Of a DNA stretch of 39,125 nucleotides, positions 20,253 to 28,871 are shown in pieces (the stretch's first letter is position 1; each line of letters starts with the position of its first letter). The notes below the pieces were generated by a model that was not told where the DNA came from, ran no database searches, and saw only the letters and a list, made by a program, of their open reading frames with translations. Both the position numbers and the translations under genes were made by a program. Source of the DNA: Parcubacteria group bacterium GW2011_GWA2_40_143 (GTDB taxonomy: Bacteria > Patescibacteriota > Minisyncoccia > UBA9983); the NCBI GenBank assembly GCA_000996035.1, contig LBYH01000005.1:1-39125 (forward strand), in the 5' to 3' direction.

Positions 20253-21421
20253 AGATTTTAAATTTAAGTTTAGACAAAGCGGCGCTTGATAAAAATTCTT
20301 CTCTGGCGAGGAGAATAATTGAGTATGGTGGCATGACAGATAAATACACTATGGTGGTGCCGATCGGCAATGAGAGTGTTTTAAAGATATCTGATAAAGT
20401 AAATATCTATGGCGTTGGCGGAAGAAACAAAATTACGCGCTTGTTAAAGCTTTATTTTTTCGCCAAAAATATTTTAAAATCGGAGAAGTATGATGTTATC
20501 ACCACGCAGGATGTTTACTATCTCGGTTTCGTGGCGGTGCGTTTGGCTAAAAAATTCAACATCGGACTTGAAGCGCAAGTTCACGGCTGGGAAAAATTTG
20601 TTGGTATTCGCAAGATGCTTGCCGGAAGAACGCTAAAGCGCGCCGATTCCGTAAGAGTGGTAAGCAGCAGACTTAAAAAACAGATAATAAAAGATTTTGG
20701 CGTAGCGGAAGAAAAAATAACCGTGGCGCCGATATTTGTAAATCTAAAAACTAAAATCTTAAATCTAAAATCTGAAAAATTTAAAAAAGACAAGTTTATT
20801 TTTTTAACGGTCGGACGATTAGTGCCGGTTAAAAATATCGGTTTACAAATAAAGGCGATGGCTAAAGTAGTTGAAAGTCAAAAGTTGAAAGTGAAAAGTG
20901 GAAAAATTGAACTTTGGATAATTGGCGATGGCCCGGAAAAATCAAATCTCAAATCTAAAATCTCAAGTCTCAAATTAGAAAACAACGTGAAGTTATTTGG
21001 TTGGCAAAACAATCCGGAGGAATTTTATTCCCAAGCTGATGCCTTTTTGCTCACTTCAAACAGCGAAGGTTGGGGAATGGTGGCGGTGGAAGCGGCGACT
21101 CACGGTTTGCCGATAATAATGACGGATGTCGGTCTTGCCGGTGAGGTTATAAAGAATGGCGAAAGCGGCATAGTGATACCGGTAGGGAATCAGGCTAAGC
21201 TGGAAGAAGTGATGATTAAAATCATTGGTGATGAAGATTTGCGGAGAAGACTGGCGGAAGGCGCCATTTCAGCCATAGAAAAAATGCCAAGCAAAGAGGA
21301 AACACTGGCTTTATACAAAAAAAGTTTGGAAAAGGCGATGAAAAGTATTGAAATAATTACACAAGGAAAAGGGAAGTTTATTTCGGACGACTTTTCCGCT
21401 ATGTCAGGGAGGGAGAAATGA
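20249..21421 (+). CDS. glycosyltransferase family 4
   Basis: 390 aa; FLTVGRLVPVKNIGLQIKAM, AFLLTSNSEGWGMVAVEAATHGLPIIMTDVG; contains heptamer-repeat segments and ends inside the 82-bp repeat. Confidence 0.9.
   Translation: MKILNLSLDKAALDKNSSLARRIIEYGGMTDKYTMVVPIGNESVLKISDKVNIYGVGGRNKITRLLKLYFFAKNILKSEKYDVITTQDVYYLGFVAVRLAKKFNIGLEAQVHGWEKFVGIRKMLAGRTLKRADSVRVVSSRLKKQIIKDFGVAEEKITVAPIFVNLKTKILNLKSEKFKKDKFIFLTVGRLVPVKNIGLQIKAMAKVVESQKLKVKSGKIELWIIGDGPEKSNLKSKISSLKLENNVKLFGWQNNPEEFYSQADAFLLTSNSEGWGMVAVEAATHGLPIIMTDVGLAGEVIKNGESGIVIPVGNQAKLEEVMIKIIGDEDLRRRLAEGAISAIEKMPSKEETLALYKKSLEKAMKSIEIITQGKGKFISDDFSAMSGREK
20745..20779 (+). repeat. heptanucleotide array within GT ORF
   Basis: TAAAAAC TAAAATC TTAAATC TAAAATC TGAAAAA. 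Confidence 0.7.
20869..20903 (+). repeat. heptanucleotide array within GT ORF
   Basis: AGTTGAA AGTCAAA AGTTGAA AGTGAAA AGTGGAA. Confidence 0.7.
20942..20976 (+). repeat. heptanucleotide array within GT ORF
   Basis: TCAAATC TCAAATC TAAAATC TCAAGTC TCAAATT. Confidence 0.7.
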
Positions 21422-21440
21422 ATTTCCCTTTTTCTTGTGT
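21359..21440 (+). repeat. 82-bp palindromic repeat element, copy A
   Basis: ACACAAGGAAAAGGGAA...TTCCCTTTTTCTTGTGT terminal inverted arms; 77/82 identical to 22926-23007. Confidence 0.85.
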
Positions 21441-21514
21441 TGGGTGTTTTCTTTCATTTATTCTTGTTTTTTGTTAGAATTTAGAAGCTAACTTTATTCA
21501 AAGTATCAATAATA

Positions 21515-22879
21515 ATGATTTTTAAACGAAGCTTTTTAATTTTTGGTTTAATTTTTATCGCTATTTTTGTCGTTTCTGCCGGCAGGGGTGTTTTTGCCGA
21601 GGATCTTGGTCAAGAAGCCGTTAATAACAGAAAAGCTCAGCTGGAAAAAGAGCTTGAATATCTTGAAGCACAAATAGACGGTTATGGATCGCTTATCCAA
21701 TCCAAACAAAAAGAATCAGCCAGCTTGCAAAGAGATATAGATGTTTTTAACGCCAAAATACAAAAGACTAAACTTGAGATTCAAAAGTTGGACATCACTA
21801 TCGCGAACGCTTCATCTGGCATTTCTAAGCGAAACTCAGAAATAGATTTCTTGCAAGAAAAGGCTGACAGAGTTAAAGAATCTCTTGCCGAACTTGTAAG
21901 AAAGAATAACGAAATGGATGATGTTACCGTGGTAGAAATGATTTTGGGAAATGAAGTTGTTTCTGATTTTTTTGTAATTACAGATTCTTTCGCTTCGGTG
22001 CAAAAATCAATTCACGTATCTCTTGAGGATATACGTGATACTAACGATAAGCTTGGCAAAGAGATAGATAATCTGGAGAAAGAAAAGGCGGAAAAAAATC
22101 GTCTGAAAATGGCTCAAGAGATGAACAGAAAGAGTCTGGCGGCCAGCGAGGCGGAAAAAAAGGAAATGCTCAACGTTACCAAGGGGCTGGAAAAAAATTA
22201 CGCGAAAATTCTTGAAGATAAACACAGAGAGGCCGCCAAGATACGAAGCGCTTTGTTTGCCTTAAGAGACACGGCCGCCATTCCGTTTGGGGAGGCGTAT
22301 GGCTACGCTTTGGAAGCGCAGAAAAAAACGGGAGTGAGGCCGGCGTTTTTACTGGCGATTCTTACTCAAGAATCTAATCTGGGAGAAAATACCGGTCAAT
22401 GCCTTGTTACTGATTTTAAAACAGGAGATGGTGTTGGTAAGAATACCGGCAGAGTATTTAAAGGCATTATGAAGCCAAGCAGAGATGTTACGCCTTTTCT
22501 TGACCTTGCCAACCGCTTGAGTTTTGATCCTAAAACAAAACCGGTATCTTGCCCGCAAACGGGAGGATACGGCGGCGCTATGGGGCCATCGCAATTTATA
22601 CCTTCAACATGGAATATATACGAGAAAAAAATCAGCGCCGCTACTGGCGTGGTGATACCCGATCCTTGGATTCCGCGAGACGCTTTTTTCGCCTCGGCCA
22701 TATATTTGGCTGATCTTGGGGCGGGGAAAGGCACTTACAATGCCGAACACGAAGCGGCGGCCAGGTATTACGCGGGAGGGGGTTGGTATAAGGCGTCGGG
22801 CCAAGGTTATGGCACAAGTGTTTTAAGACACGCTCAAAACATTCAAGAGAATATGATTGATCCGCTTAATCTCTATTAA
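21515..22879 (+). CDS. secreted coiled-coil protein with lytic murein transglycosylase-like C-terminal domain
   Basis: 454 aa; signal peptide, long coiled coil, then RPAFLLAILTQESNLGENTGQ...GYGGAMGPSQFIPSTWNIYEKKI...YNAEHEAAARYYAGGGWYKASGQGYGTSVLRHAQNIQ. Confidence 0.85.
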   Translation: MIFKRSFLIFGLIFIAIFVVSAGRGVFAEDLGQEAVNNRKAQLEKELEYLEAQIDGYGSLIQSKQKESASLQRDIDVFNAKIQKTKLEIQKLDITIANASSGISKRNSEIDFLQEKADRVKESLAELVRKNNEMDDVTVVEMILGNEVVSDFFVITDSFASVQKSIHVSLEDIRDTNDKLGKEIDNLEKEKAEKNRLKMAQEMNRKSLAASEAEKKEMLNVTKGLEKNYAKILEDKHREAAKIRSALFALRDTAAIPFGEAYGYALEAQKKTGVRPAFLLAILTQESNLGENTGQCLVTDFKTGDGVGKNTGRVFKGIMKPSRDVTPFLDLANRLSFDPKTKPVSCPQTGGYGGAMGPSQFIPSTWNIYEKKISAATGVVIPDPWIPRDAFFASAIYLADLGAGKGTYNAEHEAAARYYAGGGWYKASGQGYGTSVLRHAQNIQENMIDPLNLY

Positions 22880-22925
22880 AATCCAATGATGAGAGCCGAG
22901 CAAATTCAAATGTCAGCTATATCTA

Positions 22926-23007
22926 ACACAATGAAAAGGGAAGTTTATTTCGGACGACTTTCCCGTTATGTCCGGGAGGGAGAAATGAATTTCCCTTTTC
23001 CTTGTGT
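22926..23007 (+). repeat. 82-bp palindromic repeat element, copy B
   Basis: ACACAATGAAAAGGGAA...TTCCCTTTTCCTTGTGT; 77/82 identical to copy A, identical length. Confidence 0.85.
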
Positions 23008-23039
23008 AATTGTCCCAACTTTTCTCTTTTAAGTGTCAT

Positions 23040-23771
23040 CTAAAGCGCTTCCATCGCTTTAAAAATCTTATCCAATCCGCCTTCCATAATTCTTTCTATG
23101 TCGTGAAAGGACTTACCGACGCGATGGTCGGTGATCCTGTCTTGTAAAAAGTTGTAAGTCCTTATTTTTTCCGAACGGTCTTGCGTGCCGATTTGTTGTT
23201 TTCTGGCATCAGCCATTTCGCCGTGAGCTTGGCTCTTTTGAGCTTCACTGATTTTTGAGGCCAGAATCATCATGGCTTTTTCTCTGTTTCTTTGCTGGGA
23301 TCTCTCGCTAGTGCATTTGACCACTAAGCCGGTCGGTCGGTGGGTGATTCGGACAGCAGTTTCCACCTTATTGACATTTTGCCCTCCCGCTCCGCCGGAA
23401 CGAGTAAAAGCGATTTCCAAATCCTGAGGTTTGATTATCATTTTTTCTGTTTCCCTTATCGGCAAAACCGCCACGGATGCGGTGGAAGTATGCACTCTGC
23501 CCGATTTTTCCGTCGCTGGCACTCTTTGAACGCGATGGACTCCGCTTTCTTGTTTTAATTTATCATAAACTCCTTCTCCGGATAATTCTATGACGACTTC
23601 TTTGTATCCGCCCAAGTCATTTCTTGATTCGTCTAAAATAGAGGCAGTCCAGCCTTCTCTTGAGGCGAATTTTGTATACATATTGGCCAAGTCGCCGGCA
23701 AAAATAGCCGCCTCGTTTCCGCCAACGCCGGCGCGGATTTCAAGAATAATATTTTGGGGAGATGAGTTCAT
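23040..23771 (-). CDS. prfA: peptide chain release factor 1, N-terminal domain missing
   Basis: 243 aa; [78 protein letters not shown] (GGQ). Starts at the core domain. Confidence 0.92.
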   Translation of the reverse strand: MNSSPQNIILEIRAGVGGNEAAIFAGDLANMYTKFASREGWTASILDESRNDLGGYKEVVIELSGEGVYDKLKQESGVHRVQRVPATEKSGRVHTSTASVAVLPIRETEKMIIKPQDLEIAFTRSGGAGGQNVNKVETAVRITHRPTGLVVKCTSERSQQRNREKAMMILASKISEAQKSQAHGEMADARKQQIGTQDRSEKIRTYNFLQDRITDHRVGKSFHDIERIMEGGLDKIFKAMEAL

Positions 23772-23772
23772 T

Positions 23773-23799
23773 ATGAATTTCCCTTTTCCTTGTGTAATT
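23773..23799 (+). repeat. half copy C of the 82-bp element
   Basis: ATGAATTTCCCTTTTCCTTGTGTAATT, identical over 27 nt to 22985-23011. Confidence 0.8.
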
Positions 23800-23807
23800 A
23801 AAAGTTT

Positions 23808-24029
23808 TTACTTTTTTGCGGCTGTTTTCGCCTTGGCTTGTCTGGCCTTAAATTTCTCCACGCGACCGGCGGTATCTATAATCTTCTTTTGGCCGGTGTA
23901 GAAAGGATGACAGGCGCTGCAAATTTCAACGCTTATTTTTTCTTTGGTTGAACCGGTTTTAAGCTCATTGCCGCATGAGCATTTGATAACCGATTCGGTA
24001 AAATATTTTGGATGTGTGTCTTTTTTCAT
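23808..24029 (-). CDS. rpmE: 50S ribosomal protein L31
   Basis: [73 protein letters not shown]; CxC and CxxCHPFYTG motifs. Shorter start chosen over the 97-aa track ORF. Confidence 0.95.
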   Translation of the reverse strand: MKKDTHPKYFTESVIKCSCGNELKTGSTKEKISVEICSACHPFYTGQKKIIDTAGRVEKFKARQAKAKTAAKK

Positions 24030-24074
24030 ATTAAACACGATAGCACAAGCCGAAAATAAGGTCAAATTTTCGAA

Positions 24075-24116
24075 ATGCACCAAGGTTAAACCCTGGTGCA
24101 TGGTGCCTGTGGATAA
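24075..24116. repeat. palindrome plus DnaA-box-like motif (locus 1)
   Basis: ATGCACCAAGGTTAAACCCTGGTGCAT (24075-24101) followed by TGTGGATAA (24108-24116). Confidence 0.65.
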
Positions 24117-24192
24117 CTTTATTAGACAAAGCCGTCAACAATCTGTTACAATTCAAACATACAGATTAATTATAAATTATAAAATAAAAAAA

Positions 24193-25941
24193 ATGCAAAA
24201 TATGAAAAAGTTTCTATTGTCCGTATTTGCTTTGTTTTTCGTTTTAAGCGCAGTGTACAGCGTTACGAATATGGCAAACGCGGGGTTCCTTGATTTTTTG
24301 TTTGGAAGTGATGGTTCGCGCTCGGTAGCCGCCTCATCTTCAACAGGAAGCGGAGAATATAAATTAAAAATAAGGCTAAGTTATTCCGGTAAATCCGGCA
24401 CGGTAACGAGTGATGACGGGACTGTATCTTGCAGCAAGAAGTGCACTCTATACTATTCCAATGGAGAAACCATAACTTTAAGCGTTACGGCAAACAGTGG
24501 CTATTCTTTCAGCAAATGGAGCGGCAGCGGCTGCGAAGGCACGGGGACATGTCAAGTGGAAATGAGTAAAAGCAGAAGCGTTAAAGCTGTCTTTAAAAAA
24601 GATAAAAGCAGCAGTGCAACGACTGACGATGGCAAAGTGAGATTGACGGTTGAAAGAGCGTCTTCAGAATACGGCGGTTCCGTGGATATATCCGCGAAAT
24701 ATACCTCAACCGGAGGCAGAGAATATATGGGTGAAGAGGAATATTTTACCGGAACTTGCCAACTCACAGATACTACAAAAAGCTCAGAGTCTTGCGTCAA
24801 TGAACTAAGTACGTCGGATTCTAATGTTTGGCTTACTCCTATTTCTTCCGAAGGCGCTATTTTCAGCAAATGGAGCGGTTGCGATAATACAAGTGACGAA
24901 AAATGTTATTTGAGCGTCAGTGGTAAATCAACAACGGTTAAAGTTTATTTTAAAGCCGCCACAGCCACCGTTGAAAAGAAAATTACAATCTACTCATATA
25001 CTGACGGCAGTTCTTCTTCCGGCGCCGGCGGTAAGGTTGAGGTGAAAAAGGATGGAGTAAGCAAGGGCACTTGCTCTAGTAAATGCTCGACCGAGTATGC
25101 CGAGGATACCGAACTTAAGCTTACCGCCACTGCCAATGAAGGATATAATTTTGAAAAGTGGGGTGACAGTTGTTCAGGCAGCAGTAGTGAGTGTAGTGTA
25201 ACACTCAGTGGTGACAAGACGGTAAAAGCTTACTTTACGAAAATTTCCGATTCAACAACGACTCCAGGCAGTACAGTTTCCAATGTCACCATGAGGGTTA
25301 GCGGAGCAAAAACAACGGATTCTAATAATGAAACGTATGGTATTAACAAAGGAGATGATCTGACTGTATTCTGGGATGCTCAATATGTTAGCGAGTGTAC
25401 TTTGTATGGAGGTTATGATGGTTATGTCGCTCAAAGTATTATAACCGATAATGCAAGCGATGATAAAAACACGGCAGTAGGATTTATTAGCGGAGAAAAA
25501 ACACTTGATGATATTAAAAAGGATGCGGAATTCAGTCTTTTGTGCGGAAGTATTGGCGAAAAAAGTGTTGGTTATGATTTTAAAGTTACGGTTATTGCTG
25601 ATACAACAGGAACACAAGCAACAAGCAATAGTTCGGCCACTAATATTACTTCCACTTCAGCGACATTAAATGGCACTGTTAATCCGGCAGGAGGAGAGAT
25701 TACTTATGAATTCAAATACGGCGTTGGTTCGGATTATTCTAAGTTTACGAAAACAGGTGGCAAAACAGTTTCCGGTTCAGGAGAACAATCAGTAAGCGTT
25801 GATATCACTGGACTTACCGCTGGGACAACTTACAATTATTACATTTCGGCTTATGATTCAACAACAAGAGAATATCTCGAAAAAAATACAGATGCAAACC
25901 ATAAAGACAACTGGCAAAGTTTTACGACGGGTAACCAGTGA
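24193..25941 (+). CDS. secreted protein with InlB/Listeria-Bacteroides-type repeats and a fibronectin-III-like C-terminus
   Basis: Signal peptide MKKFLLSVFALFFVLSAVYSVTNMANA; GYSFSKWSGSGCEGTGTCQVEMSKSRSVKAVF, AIFSKWSGCDNTSDEKCYLSVSGKSTTVKVYF, GYNFEKWGDSCSGSSSECSVTLSGDKTVKAYF; TSATLNGTVNPAGGEITYEFKYG. Track start at 23944 judged too long. Confidence 0.85.
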   Translation: MQNMKKFLLSVFALFFVLSAVYSVTNMANAGFLDFLFGSDGSRSVAASSSTGSGEYKLKIRLSYSGKSGTVTSDDGTVSCSKKCTLYYSNGETITLSVTANSGYSFSKWSGSGCEGTGTCQVEMSKSRSVKAVFKKDKSSSATTDDGKVRLTVERASSEYGGSVDISAKYTSTGGREYMGEEEYFTGTCQLTDTTKSSESCVNELSTSDSNVWLTPISSEGAIFSKWSGCDNTSDEKCYLSVSGKSTTVKVYFKAATATVEKKITIYSYTDGSSSSGAGGKVEVKKDGVSKGTCSSKCSTEYAEDTELKLTATANEGYNFEKWGDSCSGSSSECSVTLSGDKTVKAYFTKISDSTTTPGSTVSNVTMRVSGAKTTDSNNETYGINKGDDLTVFWDAQYVSECTLYGGYDGYVAQSIITDNASDDKNTAVGFISGEKTLDDIKKDAEFSLLCGSIGEKSVGYDFKVTVIADTTGTQATSNSSATNITSTSATLNGTVNPAGGEITYEFKYGVGSDYSKFTKTGGKTVSGSGEQSVSVDITGLTAGTTYNYYISAYDSTTREYLEKNTDANHKDNWQSFTTGNQ

Positions 25942-26001
25942 TAAAACTATACATAGCCGCTGCCACCTATATTAAAGTAGATGTCAGATAGCATAAAAAT
26001 C

Positions 26002-26040
26002 ACAAAAACACCCAAGGACGCGCCGCGGGTGTTTTTGTTT
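26002..26040 (+). terminator. Rho-independent terminator
   Basis: CAAAAACACCC ... GGGTGTTTTTG with a T-rich tail. Confidence 0.75.
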
Positions 26041-26061
26041 GACTGCCTTTCCTAAGCTTAT

Positions 26062-26099
26062 CCAAGGACAGTCCTTGGTGTTTTTTCACCTGTGGATAA
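26062..26099. repeat. palindrome plus DnaA-box-like motif (locus 2)
   Basis: CCAAGGACAGTCCTTGG (26062-26078), T-run, then TGTGGATAA (26091-26099). Confidence 0.65.
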
Positions 26100-26189
26100 C
26101 TTGTGTTACTATTTTTTATTTAAGTGGTATACTAAAATAAATATTTTATAAGCAAAGACCGCTCGGAGGTTTTTTAAAATTTTAATTTT

Positions 26190-28871
26190 ATGTTCAAAAA
26201 AATTTTTAGTATCGCTCTTCTCTCCATCGCCGCCATTTTTGGCGTCTTCAATCTTACTCCAAACGTCTCAGCTGAAGAATTGCCGGAGGTGGGCATAAAA
26301 GAAGTAGAGGTGAAAATTGGCGACAAAGAAATTATAATTTTTGCCACACTTTTTAACAGTAGCGACAGTTTGACTACCACCCCTTTTACTTATCTGGCAA
26401 TGCTAAAGAGCATAAACCACTTCATTCCCTCATCCGATCCTGACCTTGATTTGCCGGCGCTTATCGTCTCAGCCGTGGAGGGAGAAGAATACACGATTCT
26501 TAATCCGCTTGAAGAAAAAAGGGCTTCGTATCTTATACCGATAAGTCCGGATTTGCCGCAAGATAATTATGACTTGTCTCTCAACCTTATCTTAAAAGAC
26601 GGTCGTTCCGTAGGTTATTATTATGATGTGCTTAGAGATTACGGCGCAAACGAGAAAAGCAACAAAACTTCATACACAGAAGGCTTTTTAGCTTTTAATC
26701 AAGAAAGTTGCGGCGTGGCGAGAGCGGATGGATTAATCTTTCCGGCAAACGAAGGACCTGTTTTTAAGCCGCTTGAAAGACCTGTGGCCAATTGTAAGGT
26801 AAGAAACATCGGCGACAAAGATTTAACGGTGTATCCCGTGGTAATTTGGAAAGAGTTTTTTGTGTACGGCAGACCGTCCAGCGGGCAGAGGTATTACGAG
26901 AAGCTTGAACAGCCTATTTTCATAAGAGCCGGAGAAACCAAAAATGTGGAAGTTTTGCTGCCGGACGAAGAAGTTCCTCAGGTTTATCAGGCGCTTGTCA
27001 GTTTTGAAGATGCCGGTGGCAATAAAAAATCTTTTGATATGTTCTTTAGATGGACCATAAAAGGGGAGTCCGGCAGAGTCAACGCCGTAAGCCTTGTGGA
27101 TGCGCCGAAAGAGAGTTACACCAAAGGAGAAACTCTTGCTCTTTCGGTGGATTATTACGGGTCGGTTGATCTATATTGGCGAGATTTGGAAGAGAATATT
27201 TCTCAAACTGCCAATTTTAATCTTACCGCTATCGTAAAAGATAAAAACGGCGAAATCTGCGGCCAAAAAACCGTAAAGCTTCCGACCATAGAAGATGGCG
27301 GTCTTAAAAACGAAGTGGTTGATGTCGCGCTTAGCAAGGATTGCAATGGGGTCTCTTACAGTGTTTCTCTTATTTCGGAAGACGGCAATGTGGTGGCGCA
27401 AGAAGAGGATATTTTGCCTGTTAGAAAAAACATTGCCGGAAATCTTATGCCATATTTTTATCTTCTAACGGTTCTAATGGCCTTTATTATTTTTGTCATG
27501 GTTTTTGCGATTCGTAAAAAGAAAAAATCAATAACTGGTGTTTATTTGCTTGCTTTTGTTTTCGCGGCGACTTGTTTTTTTGGTATTTTCAGCGAAACGG
27601 AAGCGGCAACAACTAAACCCTATACCGGCGTGCCTTCTCCGAGTGGTTATAGTGGCGAAGCCTTTACCGCAAATGACACAAACAATGGAGAATCTTCCGA
27701 TAAACTTTATTCGTACTACACCGGTGGCAACAATGAAGTAAAAATAAAAGATGTTTATGCTTACTTTGACGATTATTTTGCCTATACTAATGAAGTTCCT
27801 TATGTGCACTTTGATTACGGATCCGGTTATGGCGGTTCGTGTTCAAACTCAGCTTTATACATAAGAGTTAAAATGGAGTTGGTTGTGGGAAATTCAACTT
27901 ACAAGCTTGATATAAAAAAGAGATCAAGTTCCGACGGTTATGATGGTAAATATATTAAAGAGATAATTGGTTCGGCAATGAGTGACAGGAATCTCAATCT
28001 TGAAATAAATCCGGATAATTTTGCCAATATTTATGACAGTAATGGCAAACTCAAAGATAATGCCAATCTGATTATATACGTCACTGCCGTAAGCCGACAC
28101 GCTCAAGACAGTACCACGCCGGAAGGTTCTTACTACAAAAGCACATTTACTACTCCGACGAATAAAACGCAGTATAGTTCCAGGAGTGATGCTTTAGACG
28201 CCAGCGATGACATGAAGATAACCATACCACTTTCAAGCTTACCAAACCCGAGCGTAACTTTAGACGCCAACCCGACTGAAGTGGACTATGGCGGAAGTTC
28301 CAAATTGACGTGGACAACGAAAGATGTTGATTCGTGCGCAGAGTTCAACACAAATAATGATTCGCAATTTAGCGGATCAATTACCGTTATGAGCTCAGGC
28401 TCAGAAACTATTTACAATATCACAAAAGACAATACTTATACTCTTCAATGCGATAAGTATCTTGGCTCGGCTGTTGGTAAAAAGAATTATTTAGATACGG
28501 CGAGCGTGAGTGTAAAACCCAATCCTTCCTGCACTGCCAGTCCGAGTTCAACAACGACAGGCAGTAACGTAACATTCTCATCAGCCGTGACGGGGGGAAC
28601 ATCGCCCTATACTTATTCTTGGTCGGGAACGGATATTTCAGGAACAAATACCGGTTCAACCCTTACCAAATCGTATTCAACCATTGGAACAAAAAGCGCC
28701 ACAATCAAGGTTACGGACAAAAACAACAAAATCGGAGAGGGTACTTGTACGGTGAGTATTAGCTCTCCAGATCAATGCGATTCTGCGAACAACTCTTGTG
28801 TAAGCGGTTCTTGGTCTGATCTTACCGACACATCAACGAAATATAAATGGAAATGCGGAAGTTTGATATAA
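26190..28871 (+). CDS. large surface protein with Ig/PKD-like domains, 5' part of a split gene
   Basis: 893 aa; signal peptide, internal TM pair (NLMPYFYLLTVLMAFIIFVMVFAIRKKKKSITGVYLLAFVFAATCFFGIF), PKD-like SCTASPSSTTTGSNVTFSSAVTGGTSPYTYSWSG; terminates in a 25-bp tandem duplication. Confidence 0.8.
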   Translation: MFKKIFSIALLSIAAIFGVFNLTPNVSAEELPEVGIKEVEVKIGDKEIIIFATLFNSSDSLTTTPFTYLAMLKSINHFIPSSDPDLDLPALIVSAVEGEEYTILNPLEEKRASYLIPISPDLPQDNYDLSLNLILKDGRSVGYYYDVLRDYGANEKSNKTSYTEGFLAFNQESCGVARADGLIFPANEGPVFKPLERPVANCKVRNIGDKDLTVYPVVIWKEFFVYGRPSSGQRYYEKLEQPIFIRAGETKNVEVLLPDEEVPQVYQALVSFEDAGGNKKSFDMFFRWTIKGESGRVNAVSLVDAPKESYTKGETLALSVDYYGSVDLYWRDLEENISQTANFNLTAIVKDKNGEICGQKTVKLPTIEDGGLKNEVVDVALSKDCNGVSYSVSLISEDGNVVAQEEDILPVRKNIAGNLMPYFYLLTVLMAFIIFVMVFAIRKKKKSITGVYLLAFVFAATCFFGIFSETEAATTKPYTGVPSPSGYSGEAFTANDTNNGESSDKLYSYYTGGNNEVKIKDVYAYFDDYFAYTNEVPYVHFDYGSGYGGSCSNSALYIRVKMELVVGNSTYKLDIKKRSSSDGYDGKYIKEIIGSAMSDRNLNLEINPDNFANIYDSNGKLKDNANLIIYVTAVSRHAQDSTTPEGSYYKSTFTTPTNKTQYSSRSDALDASDDMKITIPLSSLPNPSVTLDANPTEVDYGGSSKLTWTTKDVDSCAEFNTNNDSQFSGSITVMSSGSETIYNITKDNTYTLQCDKYLGSAVGKKNYLDTASVSVKPNPSCTASPSSTTTGSNVTFSSAVTGGTSPYTYSWSGTDISGTNTGSTLTKSYSTIGTKSATIKVTDKNNKIGEGTCTVSISSPDQCDSANNSCVSGSWSDLTDTSTKYKWKCGSLI

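Noticed and set aside
20745-20976. CRISPR-like array
   Set aside because: Repeats are 7-nt tandem units without spacers, inside an intact glycosyltransferase ORF.
22930-23034. Short [36 protein letters not shown] in repeat copy B
   Set aside because: Located in the palindromic repeat; copy A is read in a different frame and lacks an equivalent peptide, so no evidence of coding.
21359-23799. CRISPR repeats or a complete insertion sequence for the 82-bp elements
   Set aside because: Copies are about 1.5 kb apart with ordinary genes between them, no transposase and no spacer pattern; better described as a MITE/REPIN-like repeat.
24030-24101. N-terminal extension of rpmE (97-aa version)
   Set aside because: L31 normally begins at MKKDTHPKY; the extension reads through the palindrome and has no L31 similarity.
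23944-24192. Long N-terminal extension of the InlB-repeat protein (track start 23944)
   Set aside because: Overlaps rpmE antisense and the intergenic palindrome; the ATG at 24193/24202 starts a clear signal peptide.
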